DNA of 52,700 nt from Deltaproteobacteria bacterium (GCA_031275645.1 JAISOL010000038.1:1-52700); one strand, 5' to 3'; positions 17,609-26,716 are shown, numbered from the stretch's first letter. Numbers and translations are program-made. The notes: generated by a model from the sequence alone, not told the origin.

Positions 17609-20600
17609 ATGACAGAAAAAAGCTTTGAACAGGTGCTGGAGGAGCTGAAAGGCAAGCCGATCCTGGTGACAAACCGGGGAATCCCGGCCCGGCGCATCTG
17701 CCGTTCAGTGCGGGAACGCCTGGAAGCCATAGCCGTAATGACCGCCACGGATGTGGACAAGGCGGCCCCGGCGGCTTCAGCCGCGCAGGAACTCCTGCTT
17801 CTGGGGCCGGACCCCAGCGCCTATCTGGATTTGGAATTGGTGATTTCCCTGGCCAAACAGCATGGCGTAGTGGGAATTCACCCCGGCTGGGGATTCGCCT
17901 CCGAGGACGACTCCTTTCCGGTTCTCTGCGCCGAAGCCGGCATGGTTTTCATCGGGTCCTCGGCTCAGGCCATGCGCCTTCTGGGCAACAAGGTCCAAGT
18001 GCGCCGTCTGGCCAGAACTCTGGATATTCCGGTGGTTCCAGGCTCGGATGGAGCAGTGGACATACCGGAAGCGCGCAGGGCCGCCGCGAAGCTGACCTAT
18101 CCCATCATGCTCAAAGCCGAAGGCGGCGGCGGCGGAAGAGGCATTTTTGTCGTGCATAACGATGAGGAGCTGGAGACGGCCTTTTTCAAAGCCTCCACTA
18201 TGGCTCAGGCTTCTTTCGGCAACCCCGGCGTCTATGTGGAAAAATTTCTGACCAGAGTACGCCACATTGAAATTCAGGTCATCGCGGATAAATACGGCAA
18301 TATTTTCACCTTTGACGAACGCGACTGCTCCGTGCAGCGCAACAATCAGAAACTGATAGAAATCACTCCTTCGCCCTGGGCCGGGATAAGCGAAGAACTG
18401 CGCGCGCGCCTGAAAGACTATGCCCGCAAACTGGTCAAAGCCGTAGCCTACGATTCGCTCTGCACAGTGGAGTTTCTGATTACTCCCTCCGGCTCGCCCT
18501 ATCTGATTGAAGTCAATACCCGCCTGCAGGTGGAACACGGGATTACTGAAGCCCGTTACGGCATTGACCTGGTCGAGGAGCAGATTGCCATTGCTTTCGG
18601 CTCCAGATTGCGTTTTACCGAAGAAAACACCAGACCGGTGCATCACGCCATGCAGGTGCGCATCAACTGCGAAGACCCGCAAAAAAATTTCCTGCCCAAT
18701 TCCGGCACCATCACCCGCTACGTTTCTCCCGGCGGGCCGGGGGTGCGTCTGGATTCAAACCTGAGCGCCGGCTATGAATTCCCTTCCAACTATGATTCCG
18801 CCGGTTCCCTGCTCATAGCCTACGGTAATGACTGGGACAAAACCATCGCCATTATGCGCCGCGCTCTGACCGAATATGTGGTCGGCGGCCTCAAAACCAC
18901 CATTCCCTTCTATCGCCAGGTTCTTAAAAACGATCTTTTCCGGGCCGGCGACTTTGACACTTCCTTCATCCCGCTGCATCCGGAACTTCTGGACTACAAT
19001 GATCTAGCCCCTGAGTCGGAACGACTTTCCAGGCTCATCGCCGAAATCTCCGCTCAGGGCTACAACCCCTTTGTCCAGCTCGGAGAGTACCGTAGCGCCG
19101 ACACGCCGCGCGTGGCCGGCAATATAACGATTTTTCCGCCCCTTGACCAGGAAACGGAGCTCGCTCCTTCGCCCTATCCCAGGGGAGATCGCCGGGCTCT
19201 GCTGGATTTCGTGCGCGATTCCGGGTATATCCATTTTACGGACACCACCTGCCGTGACAACACCCAATCCAACAGCGGCAACCGCTTCCGCCTGGCGGAA
19301 GACAGGCTCATAGGCCCCTATCTGGACAACTGCGGCTTTTTTTCGCTGGAAACAGGCGGCGGCGCCCATTTCCATGTGGCCATGCTGGCCAACATGACCT
19401 ACCCTTTCAGCGAAGCCAGAGTCTGGAACCAGTTCGCCCCCAAAACCCTGAAGCAGATCCTTATCCGCTCCACCAATCTTCTGGGCTACCGGCCAATGCC
19501 GCGCAACCTGATGCGCCGCACGGCCGAAATGGTCTGTACGGAATTTCAGATAATCCGCTGTTTCGACTTCCTGAACCAGGCGGAAAACATGCGCCCTCTG
19601 GCGGAAGTGGTGCTGAACGACGCGACCTGCGTCTTTGAACCGGCCATAGCCCTGAGCTACAGCCCGGCTTTTACCGTGGAATACTACCTGGAAGCGGCCG
19701 AGTCCATGCTGCGCCTTGCTGGCGATGTCGGCGGAATTTCCCCGGAAAAAGCCTGCGTGCGCATGATTCTCGGCCTCAAGGATATGGGCGGCACCTGCCC
19801 GGCCCACTTCATGACGCGCCTTGTCACAGCCCTGCGTAAAAAATGGCCCTCCCTGGTGCTGCATTATCACCGTCATTATACGGACGGACATTTCATCCCG
19901 GCCGTGGGGGCCGCGGCCAGGGCCGGGGCGCAAATCGTGGATACTTCCCTGGCGGCCGTCACCCGCTGGTACGGACAGGGGGAAGTGCTTTCCACCGCCG
20001 CCTATCTGGAGGAAGACCTGGGGCTTGAAACCCGGCTCAACAAAAAACTGATCCGCGACTGCAATTTCGTGCTCAAGCAGATCGCTCCCTACTACGACCG
20101 CTACACCTCTCCCTATTTCCAGGGCGTGGATTTCGACGTGCGCAGCCACGGCATGCCCGGAGGAGCGACCTCCTCCTCCCAGGAAGGAGCCCTCAAACAG
20201 GGGCAAATCGCCCTCCTGCCGTACATGCTGCGCTTTCTGGCCGGGACGCGCCGGATCGTCTTTTACCATGACGTGACCCCCGGCTCACAGATCACCTGGA
20301 ATACGGCTTTTCTGGGCGTGACCGGCGCTTACGCGCGGGGCGGAGAAGAAGAGGTGCGCCACCTCCTGCGTATTCTGGAAGAGGTGGCCGGACAGGCGGA
20401 AGAAACTTTGTCCGAAAGCTTGAAAGAGGAAAGGCTGATTATTTACCGGGATTGCAACGACGCTTTCAGAGACCTGCTTTTGGGAAAATACGGCCGCCTC
20501 CCTCTGGGTTTTCCTCCGGACTGGGTGTACCGCAGCGCCTTTCAGCAGGACTGGCGGAAAGCTCTGGCCAGACGCACGGAAATCCCGCCTCTGGAGAAAC

Positions 20601-21310
20601 TGCCGGATGCGGATATGGAAGGGGAACGCGCCGCGCTCAAGGGACTCATACTCCGCGAACCCAACGAGGAAGAACTGCTCATGTATCTGAACCATCCCGG
20701 AGACGCGGTAAAAACCATTGAATTCCGGCAGCGTTTCGGCGATCCCAACAATCTTCCTCTGGCGGTGTGGTTTGAAGGATTACAGGAAGGGACGGAACTC
20801 AACTTCACCGACAGCAACGGCAAACCGCACAATTTCCATCTCCTGCGCATTCAGCGCCAGAATAAGCTCGGCATATCCGTGGTCCGCTATGTGCTGGACT
20901 CGGAATTCATGAGCCACGACGTCCGGGTGGGCAAGGGGGAAACTTCAGCCGCCAGAGGAACGGTTCTGGCCGATCCGGCCAATGAATACCATATCCCCTC
21001 GCCCAGCAACGGCGATTTGTGGGTGGTCTACGTCAAAGCCGGCGATATGGTGAAAAAGGGGCAGGAACTGTTCAACATCTCGATTATGAAACAGGAAAAG
21101 GCCGTGCTGGCTCCTTTTGACGCGCAGGTCAAACGCGTGCTCAAAACCGCCGACTTCAAGGCAAACAAAAAAATGACCCCGGTTCGCTCCGGAGAGCTGC
21201 TCGTCGAGCTTGCTCCCGTTCCGGCGCGCTGTCCCAATCCGCAGTGCGGCAAAATTCTGCCGGGCAAAGACTACGCCTTCTGTCCCCACTGCGGACAGAG
21301 CACGGCGTAA
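17609..21310 (+). CDS. pyc: Pyruvate carboxylase-like multidomain biotin enzyme with C-terminal zinc-ribbon-like extension
   Basis: Biotin carboxylase (LKAEGGGGGRGIFVV, EVNTRLQVEHGITE), carboxyltransferase (FTDTTCRDNTQS, LKDMGG, HYHRHYTDG), biotinyl-like SIMKQEK, then CPNPQCGKILPGKDYAFCPHCGQ. Confidence 0.88.
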   Translation: MTEKSFEQVLEELKGKPILVTNRGIPARRICRSVRERLEAIAVMTATDVDKAAPAASAAQELLLLGPDPSAYLDLELVISLAKQHGVVGIHPGWGFASEDDSFPVLCAEAGMVFIGSSAQAMRLLGNKVQVRRLARTLDIPVVPGSDGAVDIPEARRAAAKLTYPIMLKAEGGGGGRGIFVVHNDEELETAFFKASTMAQASFGNPGVYVEKFLTRVRHIEIQVIADKYGNIFTFDERDCSVQRNNQKLIEITPSPWAGISEELRARLKDYARKLVKAVAYDSLCTVEFLITPSGSPYLIEVNTRLQVEHGITEARYGIDLVEEQIAIAFGSRLRFTEENTRPVHHAMQVRINCEDPQKNFLPNSGTITRYVSPGGPGVRLDSNLSAGYEFPSNYDSAGSLLIAYGNDWDKTIAIMRRALTEYVVGGLKTTIPFYRQVLKNDLFRAGDFDTSFIPLHPELLDYNDLAPESERLSRLIAEISAQGYNPFVQLGEYRSADTPRVAGNITIFPPLDQETELAPSPYPRGDRRALLDFVRDSGYIHFTDTTCRDNTQSNSGNRFRLAEDRLIGPYLDNCGFFSLETGGGAHFHVAMLANMTYPFSEARVWNQFAPKTLKQILIRSTNLLGYRPMPRNLMRRTAEMVCTEFQIIRCFDFLNQAENMRPLAEVVLNDATCVFEPAIALSYSPAFTVEYYLEAAESMLRLAGDVGGISPEKACVRMILGLKDMGGTCPAHFMTRLVTALRKKWPSLVLHYHRHYTDGHFIPAVGAAARAGAQIVDTSLAAVTRWYGQGEVLSTAAYLEEDLGLETRLNKKLIRDCNFVLKQIAPYYDRYTSPYFQGVDFDVRSHGMPGGATSSSQEGALKQGQIALLPYMLRFLAGTRRIVFYHDVTPGSQITWNTAFLGVTGAYARGGEEEVRHLLRILEEVAGQAEETLSESLKEERLIIYRDCNDAFRDLLLGKYGRLPLGFPPDWVYRSAFQQDWRKALARRTEIPPLEKLPDADMEGERAALKGLILREPNEEELLMYLNHPGDAVKTIEFRQRFGDPNNLPLAVWFEGLQEGTELNFTDSNGKPHNFHLLRIQRQNKLGISVVRYVLDSEFMSHDVRVGKGETSAARGTVLADPANEYHIPSPSNGDLWVVYVKAGDMVKKGQELFNISIMKQEKAVLAPFDAQVKRVLKTADFKANKKMTPVRSGELLVELAPVPARCPNPQCGKILPGKDYAFCPHCGQSTA

Positions 21311-21345
21311 CCCGCAAGGAGTGGCTGAAGCCCTCCGGCCCGGAA

Positions 21346-21837
21346 TTACGGGCGTTCAGCCCAGCGCGCATAGGGGTGTCTGACCAGGACGGCGTTGTAA
21401 TAACGCGCGTCTCCGGTCACTTCCTCTCCTATCCAGAACGGCCTGCTGAAAGTCTGATCCGCGCTCGCCAATTCCACTTCCGCCACCACCAGGCCGGCGT
21501 TTTCCGCCATAAATTCGTCTATTTCCCAGGTAAGGCCATCAGAGGGAACAAAATAGCGCTTTTTTTCGATAAACGGTCTTTCCGCCAGCGTCTCCAGCAT
21601 GGCCTCGCCATCGGACAAGGGAATCTCGTATTCGTATTCATCCCTGACCATGCCGGAACCGGCGCCCTTGACCGCAAGAAAAGCCCGGCCTCCGGCCACG
21701 CGCACGCGCACGACGCACCCGCCGGCACTGCTCAGATAGCCCTGCCGGCAATACAGAACTCTCTCGGCCAAATTCTTCCAGACAAAACTCCCGATCCCGT
21801 CGCGCAACAAAAATTTACGCTCGATCTCTCTGCCCAT
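21346..21837 (-). CDS. CYTH-domain protein (triphosphate tunnel metalloenzyme-like)
   Basis: N-terminal EIERKFL, RVRVAGGRAFLAVKG, KRYFVP, WEIDEF, AEVEL. Confidence 0.9.
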   Translation of the reverse strand: MGREIERKFLLRDGIGSFVWKNLAERVLYCRQGYLSSAGGCVVRVRVAGGRAFLAVKGAGSGMVRDEYEYEIPLSDGEAMLETLAERPFIEKKRYFVPSDGLTWEIDEFMAENAGLVVAEVELASADQTFSRPFWIGEEVTGDARYYNAVLVRHPYARWAERP

Positions 21838-22027
21838 GACAATACTTCCTTCCCTTTCTATTCAAAACGGCCTTATACCCGATAAGCCGCCGCCCGGCAA
21901 CACCGACGCCGCATTCACGGACCCGCTCCTCGAAAAGCCGCCTCCTTCGCCCTATTGACGTAAATATTCGTATCATAGTACATGAAATATGGCTTAAGCT
22001 TATGTATCAATACCAAAGGAGTCCTCC

Positions 22028-25000
22028 ATGCCCAAAACGAAAATAAATAAATCCGCGGAAGACACAGCCAAACTGATTCTGAACGGCGCGGAAATTGTGG
22101 CTATGGGAGAAGAGGCTGAGCTTCTGGTGGGGGGAAAAAACTACAATACAGCCATTATAAGCCAGGTTCCCGGAGTAAGGGCGCCGCATTTCCGGGCGGT
22201 CTCCTCCGTGGCCTTCCATCTGGTGCTGGATAACTGCTTCATCAACCCGGCCGTTGTCCGCGCGGTTGTGGACAGAGAATACAAGCGCATTGACTGGAAT
22301 GATCCGGAAATAAGCGGAGATTCGGAATTTTTGCAGAAGCTCGTGCGTACCCTGGGAAAACTCATCCGGGACGAAGGCGGCGCCCAGGATAAAGGACAGA
22401 GCAAAACCAAGCTGCGCACCTTCATCAACAATGTGGTGGAAGGCTTCGCCACCTCCCCGGAAGGCATAGACCAGTTGCGCAGGCGCTCCGTGCTGGTGCA
22501 GGCCGCCATTCTTTCCGTCATTCTGCCCGAAGAGGTGGACGAGGCGATACGCCGGGGTTACGCGGAAATCTGCGCCGAGGCGGAGGAAGAAAATGTTCCC
22601 GTGGCCGTGCGTTCTTCAGCCGCCGGAGAGGATTCCCGTAAAAAAGCCTTTGCCGGTTTGCAGGATACCTATTTGAACATGAACGGCCCGGAGCAGGTGG
22701 TCACGGCCTATCACTGGGACTGCGCCTCCGCCTACAACCTGCGTTCCATGACCTACCGCCGGGAAGCCGTGCTGGACGCCCTGGCCAGGGCGGAAGCCAC
22801 CGGAGACGAGAGCATTTCCCTCAAAGCCAAGCAGGAATGGGCCATTGAGAACACTTCCCTTTCCGTGTGCCTGATGCGCATGATCAATCCGGTTATCTCG
22901 GGCACGGCCTTTTCTGCGGACACGGCCACCGGCTGCCGGGGCACAACGCGCAACGATCTGGTTTCAATTGACGCCAGTTACGGCCTGGGCGAGGCGGTGG
23001 TGGGCGGCATGGTCACTCCGGACAAATACTACGTCTTCCGGCGTGATGACGGAAACGAAGTGGTCATCCGCCAGATGGGCTGCAAGGACATCAAAATTGT
23101 TTATGAACACGGCGGCGGCACCAAGAAAGTCCAGGTGCCGGAACAGGAGGTTTACCGCTGGTCCCTTTCACTGAGCCAGGCCGAGACAGTGGCCAGGGGA
23201 GTGCGCTCCATCAGCCAGGCCTATGGCGGCATGATTATGGATTCAGAGTTCTGCGTGGATAAAAACGATGTGCTATGGTTTGTGCAGGCCAGGCCGGAAA
23301 CCCGCTGGAACGAAGAATTCGAGCTGCATCCGGACACTATTTTCATGCGGCGCAAAGAGGTGGACCCCAAATACCTCCAGGGAGCGGAGCTTCTGCTGGA
23401 AGGCAACGGCGCCTCCCGCGGCGCCGGGCAGGGCACGGTGAGATTCCTTCGTTCAGCCCTGGAACTGAACCGGGTTGAAAAAGGGGATATCCTGGTCGCT
23501 GAGCGCACCGATCCGGATATGGTTCCGGGCATGCGCATAGCCTCGGCCATTATGGCCGACGTGGGCGGAGACACCTCGCATGCGGCCATCACTTCCCGCG
23601 AACTGGGCATCCCGGCGGTGATAGGCATACAGCGCCTGGACATGCTGCGCACTCTGGACGGACAGGAAGTGACGGTGGACGGTTCCAACGGACGCGTATA
23701 CAAGGGTTTGCTGCCTCTGGTGGACGTGGGCGGCGAAATAGACCTGTCCACCCTGCCCGAGACCCGCACCAAAGTCGGCCTGGTGCTGGCCGACGTGGGG
23801 CAGGCCATGTTCCTTTCCCGTCTGCGCAACATGAGTGATTTTGAAGTCGGGCTCCTGCGCGCCGAATTCATGCTGGGCAATATCGGGGTGCATCCCATGG
23901 CCCTGGCGGCTTACGACAGCGGCGAACTGGAGCGGGACGTGCAGGAGCACCTCCTGGCGCTGGAAGAACAGCTTTCCAAAATCCTGCGTTCCCAGTACAA
24001 CGCCGGGCTGATCAGCGGACGGCTCCGCCTGCGCGAATATGTGGCCCATCTTACCGGTCTGCATCCTGAAATTGAAAAATTGAACAACCAGGATATGCAC
24101 GGTTCGGAACAGGCTCTGTTCTTGCAGCGCAGCCTGCGCGAGCTGGAAAACCGGCTGGACGAATATGTGGAACGGGCGGCCAGGCGCCTGGATATACTCA
24201 ACACCAGCACGGATCTGGATTTGCATGTGCGCATTATCTACGGCTTTGAGGAGGAGCCCGGCCCGCTTGCGGGGACTTCGGCGGAAATAGCCAGCCGGCG
24301 CACGGAAATTGAGGCTGAAATAAAAATGCACAGCGAACGGGCCGCAAGTAATCCCCTGATCCAGGAAAGCCTGCGCGAAATAGCTTCTCTCCGTTCGGAT
24401 GTGGCCAGGCGAAACGGCATGGATAAAGAAATCGAGGCTGTACGCGCCATACCTCTGCACATCAGGGAGCTCATCCGCTCCCGCGGCTACCGTTCCGGCA
24501 AGGAACATTACGTGCAGACTCTCTCCCAGGGCCTGGCCCTGTTCTGCATGGCCTTTTACGGGCGGGACATAATCTACCGCACCACCGACTTCAAATCCAA
24601 TGAATACCGCAATCTCCTGGGAGGCATGCTCTACGAGAACACGGAGGACAACCCCATGCTCGGCTGGCGCGGCGTTTCCCGCGATCTGAGCGATTGGGAA
24701 CTGGAGGCCTTCAAACTGGCCCGCGGCGTATACGGCGGACGCAATCTGCACATTATGCTGCCTTTTGTCCGCACCCTGGAAGAAGCTCGCAGCATGCGCA
24801 TATATATGGAACAGGTGCACAAACTCAAAAGCGGCCAGGACGGGCTCAAGGTGATCCAGATGTCCGAGCTGCCCAGCAATGCCATTCTTTCCAAAGAATT
24901 CATCAGGGAATTCGACGGCTTTTCCATAGGCTCCAACGACATGACCCAGATGGTTCTGGCCACGGACCGCGACAATGCCAGCCTTGGCCATATTTACGAC

Positions 25001-25573
25001 GAGGAAGACCCGGCCGTGGTCTGGGCTATCCTGGTCACCATCTTCACCGGCATAAAAACCGGCAGAAAAGTCGGCTTCTGCGGACAGGGCGTCTCCAACA
25101 GCCTGATTATCCGTGGCCTGGTGGCCATAGCAGGCATTACCTCCGCCTCGGTGGTGCCGGATACCTACTACCAGACCAAGCTGGACATCCACAGCCTAGA
25201 GCAGGAAAACATCCCCGCGTCCGGGCTCGGCTCCTGGCTGCGTCTTCAGCATCACAAAAATCTCTGTTTCCTGATGGAGAAAGAAGGCTACGGGCATATC
25301 CTCAAAAAATACGACCAGCCTGAAGATTTGGAAGAATGGTATGAAGGCGAACTCTCCCGTCTGCAGGATAACCTGCGCGGAAGCCTGGAAAGCGCCAAGG
25401 AAAAATTTTACCGCCAGGAATGGTCTAACTTCCGGCGCATCTTTCACAAGCCGGTCATCTACGCTTCCTGGGACTGGGACAAAACCGTGGAAGACGCCCT
25501 GCGCCACTCCGGATTCCGGAACTTTGAGGAACAGGCTGAAGCTCTGGAAGAAGTGCGCCGGAAAAAACTATGA
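22028..25573 (+). CDS. ppsA: Phosphoenolpyruvate synthase-like protein (PEP/pyruvate-binding and PEP-utilising domains)
   Basis: AVRSSAAGEDSRKKAFAGLQDTYLN, GGDTSHAAITSRELGIPAVIG, YRTTDFKSNEYRNLLGG, SIGSNDMTQMVLATDRD, GFCGQG. Confidence 0.88.
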   Translation: MPKTKINKSAEDTAKLILNGAEIVAMGEEAELLVGGKNYNTAIISQVPGVRAPHFRAVSSVAFHLVLDNCFINPAVVRAVVDREYKRIDWNDPEISGDSEFLQKLVRTLGKLIRDEGGAQDKGQSKTKLRTFINNVVEGFATSPEGIDQLRRRSVLVQAAILSVILPEEVDEAIRRGYAEICAEAEEENVPVAVRSSAAGEDSRKKAFAGLQDTYLNMNGPEQVVTAYHWDCASAYNLRSMTYRREAVLDALARAEATGDESISLKAKQEWAIENTSLSVCLMRMINPVISGTAFSADTATGCRGTTRNDLVSIDASYGLGEAVVGGMVTPDKYYVFRRDDGNEVVIRQMGCKDIKIVYEHGGGTKKVQVPEQEVYRWSLSLSQAETVARGVRSISQAYGGMIMDSEFCVDKNDVLWFVQARPETRWNEEFELHPDTIFMRRKEVDPKYLQGAELLLEGNGASRGAGQGTVRFLRSALELNRVEKGDILVAERTDPDMVPGMRIASAIMADVGGDTSHAAITSRELGIPAVIGIQRLDMLRTLDGQEVTVDGSNGRVYKGLLPLVDVGGEIDLSTLPETRTKVGLVLADVGQAMFLSRLRNMSDFEVGLLRAEFMLGNIGVHPMALAAYDSGELERDVQEHLLALEEQLSKILRSQYNAGLISGRLRLREYVAHLTGLHPEIEKLNNQDMHGSEQALFLQRSLRELENRLDEYVERAARRLDILNTSTDLDLHVRIIYGFEEEPGPLAGTSAEIASRRTEIEAEIKMHSERAASNPLIQESLREIASLRSDVARRNGMDKEIEAVRAIPLHIRELIRSRGYRSGKEHYVQTLSQGLALFCMAFYGRDIIYRTTDFKSNEYRNLLGGMLYENTEDNPMLGWRGVSRDLSDWELEAFKLARGVYGGRNLHIMLPFVRTLEEARSMRIYMEQVHKLKSGQDGLKVIQMSELPSNAILSKEFIREFDGFSIGSNDMTQMVLATDRDNASLGHIYDEEDPAVVWAILVTIFTGIKTGRKVGFCGQGVSNSLIIRGLVAIAGITSASVVPDTYYQTKLDIHSLEQENIPASGLGSWLRLQHHKNLCFLMEKEGYGHILKKYDQPEDLEEWYEGELSRLQDNLRGSLESAKEKFYRQEWSNFRRIFHKPVIYASWDWDKTVEDALRHSGFRNFEEQAEALEEVRRKKL

Positions 25574-25625
25574 GCCCGCGGGAATTTTTCTCCGCTTCTT
25601 ACAGCTTTACCTTTGAATCCGTATA

Positions 25626-25652
25626 TGATAACAGGTCTCAAAACTGATAACA
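25626..25652. promoter_or_regulatory. Direct repeat TGATAACA-N11-TGATAACA upstream of the peroxiredoxin gene
   Basis: Both 8-mers read directly in the ppsA-peroxiredoxin gap. Confidence 0.4.
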
Positions 25653-25722
25653 TTCTTGACTGAACTACCTTGGCGCTCCGCGCTGTCGCGAAGCGTTCAA
25701 AAACAAAATTCTGGAGGATTAC

Positions 25723-26334
25723 ATGGCTGAATGCACTTGCGATTGCGCCCGTTTCGGGCAAAAAATCTCTCCCCTGAACTTTTCCGCTTATGATCCCAAT
25801 GAAGGCGGATTTGTGGAAGTTTCCTCGGAAAAAATTCTGAGCGGCGGCAAATGGTTGATCCTTGTTTTCTATCCGGCGGATTTCACCTTTGTCTGCCCTA
25901 CGGAGCTTGCGGACATAGCCGCCCAGCACGAGGCCTTAAAGAAATCCGGAGCGGAGATCATATCCGTCTCCACGGACAACAAGTTTGTTCACCTGGCCTG
26001 GAGGAACGCCGAAAAACTGCTGGAAAACGTCAGATTCCTTATGGGTTCGGACCCCACCGGAGCAATATCCCGCTATTTCGGCATTTACGATGAGGCCGGC
26101 GGCACCTCCTACCGGGGAACCTTCATCATCAACCCTGACGGCGTGCTGGTGGGGTCGGAGGTCAACTTTTACAACGTAGGCCGCAACGCCCAGGAATTGC
26201 TGCGCAAAGTAAGAGCCAACGCCTATCTGCGGAAAAATCCGGTGGAAGTTTGCCCGGCCAACTGGGAAGAAGGCAAAAAAACCCTCAAGCCCTCGCCGCA
26301 AATCGTCGGCAAGGTCTATGAAGCCCTGAAATAG
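25723..26334 (+). CDS. AhpC/Prx-type 2-Cys peroxiredoxin
   Basis: FYPADFTFVCPTEL peroxidatic motif and C-terminal EVCPANWEEG resolving-Cys motif; RBS ggagg. Confidence 0.95.
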   Translation: MAECTCDCARFGQKISPLNFSAYDPNEGGFVEVSSEKILSGGKWLILVFYPADFTFVCPTELADIAAQHEALKKSGAEIISVSTDNKFVHLAWRNAEKLLENVRFLMGSDPTGAISRYFGIYDEAGGTSYRGTFIINPDGVLVGSEVNFYNVGRNAQELLRKVRANAYLRKNPVEVCPANWEEGKKTLKPSPQIVGKVYEALK

Positions 26335-26356
26335 GCGGACGGGAAGGAGAAAAAAT

Positions 26357-26530
26357 ATGACCGAATTTTTCGCCACCCTGGCTGAATGGCTGGATGAACT
26401 TGTGGAATCCGCCGGGCACTCCACTTCCCAGGGAATGGTCGGCGTCGGGCTGATTTTCTTCTATTTTCTGCTCATCCTGCTTTCCGCCGTCTGGCGTATC
26501 AAGCGCGGCGAGCATCTGAGCCATCACTGA
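26357..26530 (+). CDS. Small single-pass membrane protein (57 aa)
   Basis: Hand translation: MTEFFATLAEWLDELVESAGHSTSQGMVGVGLIFFYFLLILLSAVWRIKRGEHLSHH; good RBS (ggaagga), one hydrophobic segment; shorter than anything in the supplied ORF track. Confidence 0.65.
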   Translation: MTEFFATLAEWLDELVESAGHSTSQGMVGVGLIFFYFLLILLSAVWRIKRGEHLSHH

Positions 26531-26535
26531 TTTCA

Positions 26536-26608
26536 GCACAGCCGGCTCCTCTCCGCCGGGCGGAATCATCCGGCGCGCGGAGCCGGCTGTGCATGGAAAC
26601 ATTTTTTT
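26536..26608 (+). terminator. Terminator-like hairpin (14-bp perfect outer arms, T-run after a 9-nt gap)
   Basis: gcacagccggctcc (26536-26549) pairs with ggagccggctgtgc (26579-26592); T7 at 26602-26608. Confidence 0.6.
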
Positions 26609-26716
26609 CTTGACTTTCCGCGCGAAATCAGGCAAATGCTCTTCTCTGTTTCCTGTGGCCCTGGCGGGCGGCGGTCGTCTTTAGCGGACCGCGTATTGTT
26701 TCTCTGGAGGGATTCT

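Noticed and set aside
19004-20269. Minus-strand 421-aa ORF
   Set aside because: Antisense to pyruvate carboxylase; shadow ORF.
23453-25192. Minus-strand 579-aa ORF
   Set aside because: Antisense to the PEP synthase-like gene; His/Gln/Gly-rich composition typical of shadow frames.
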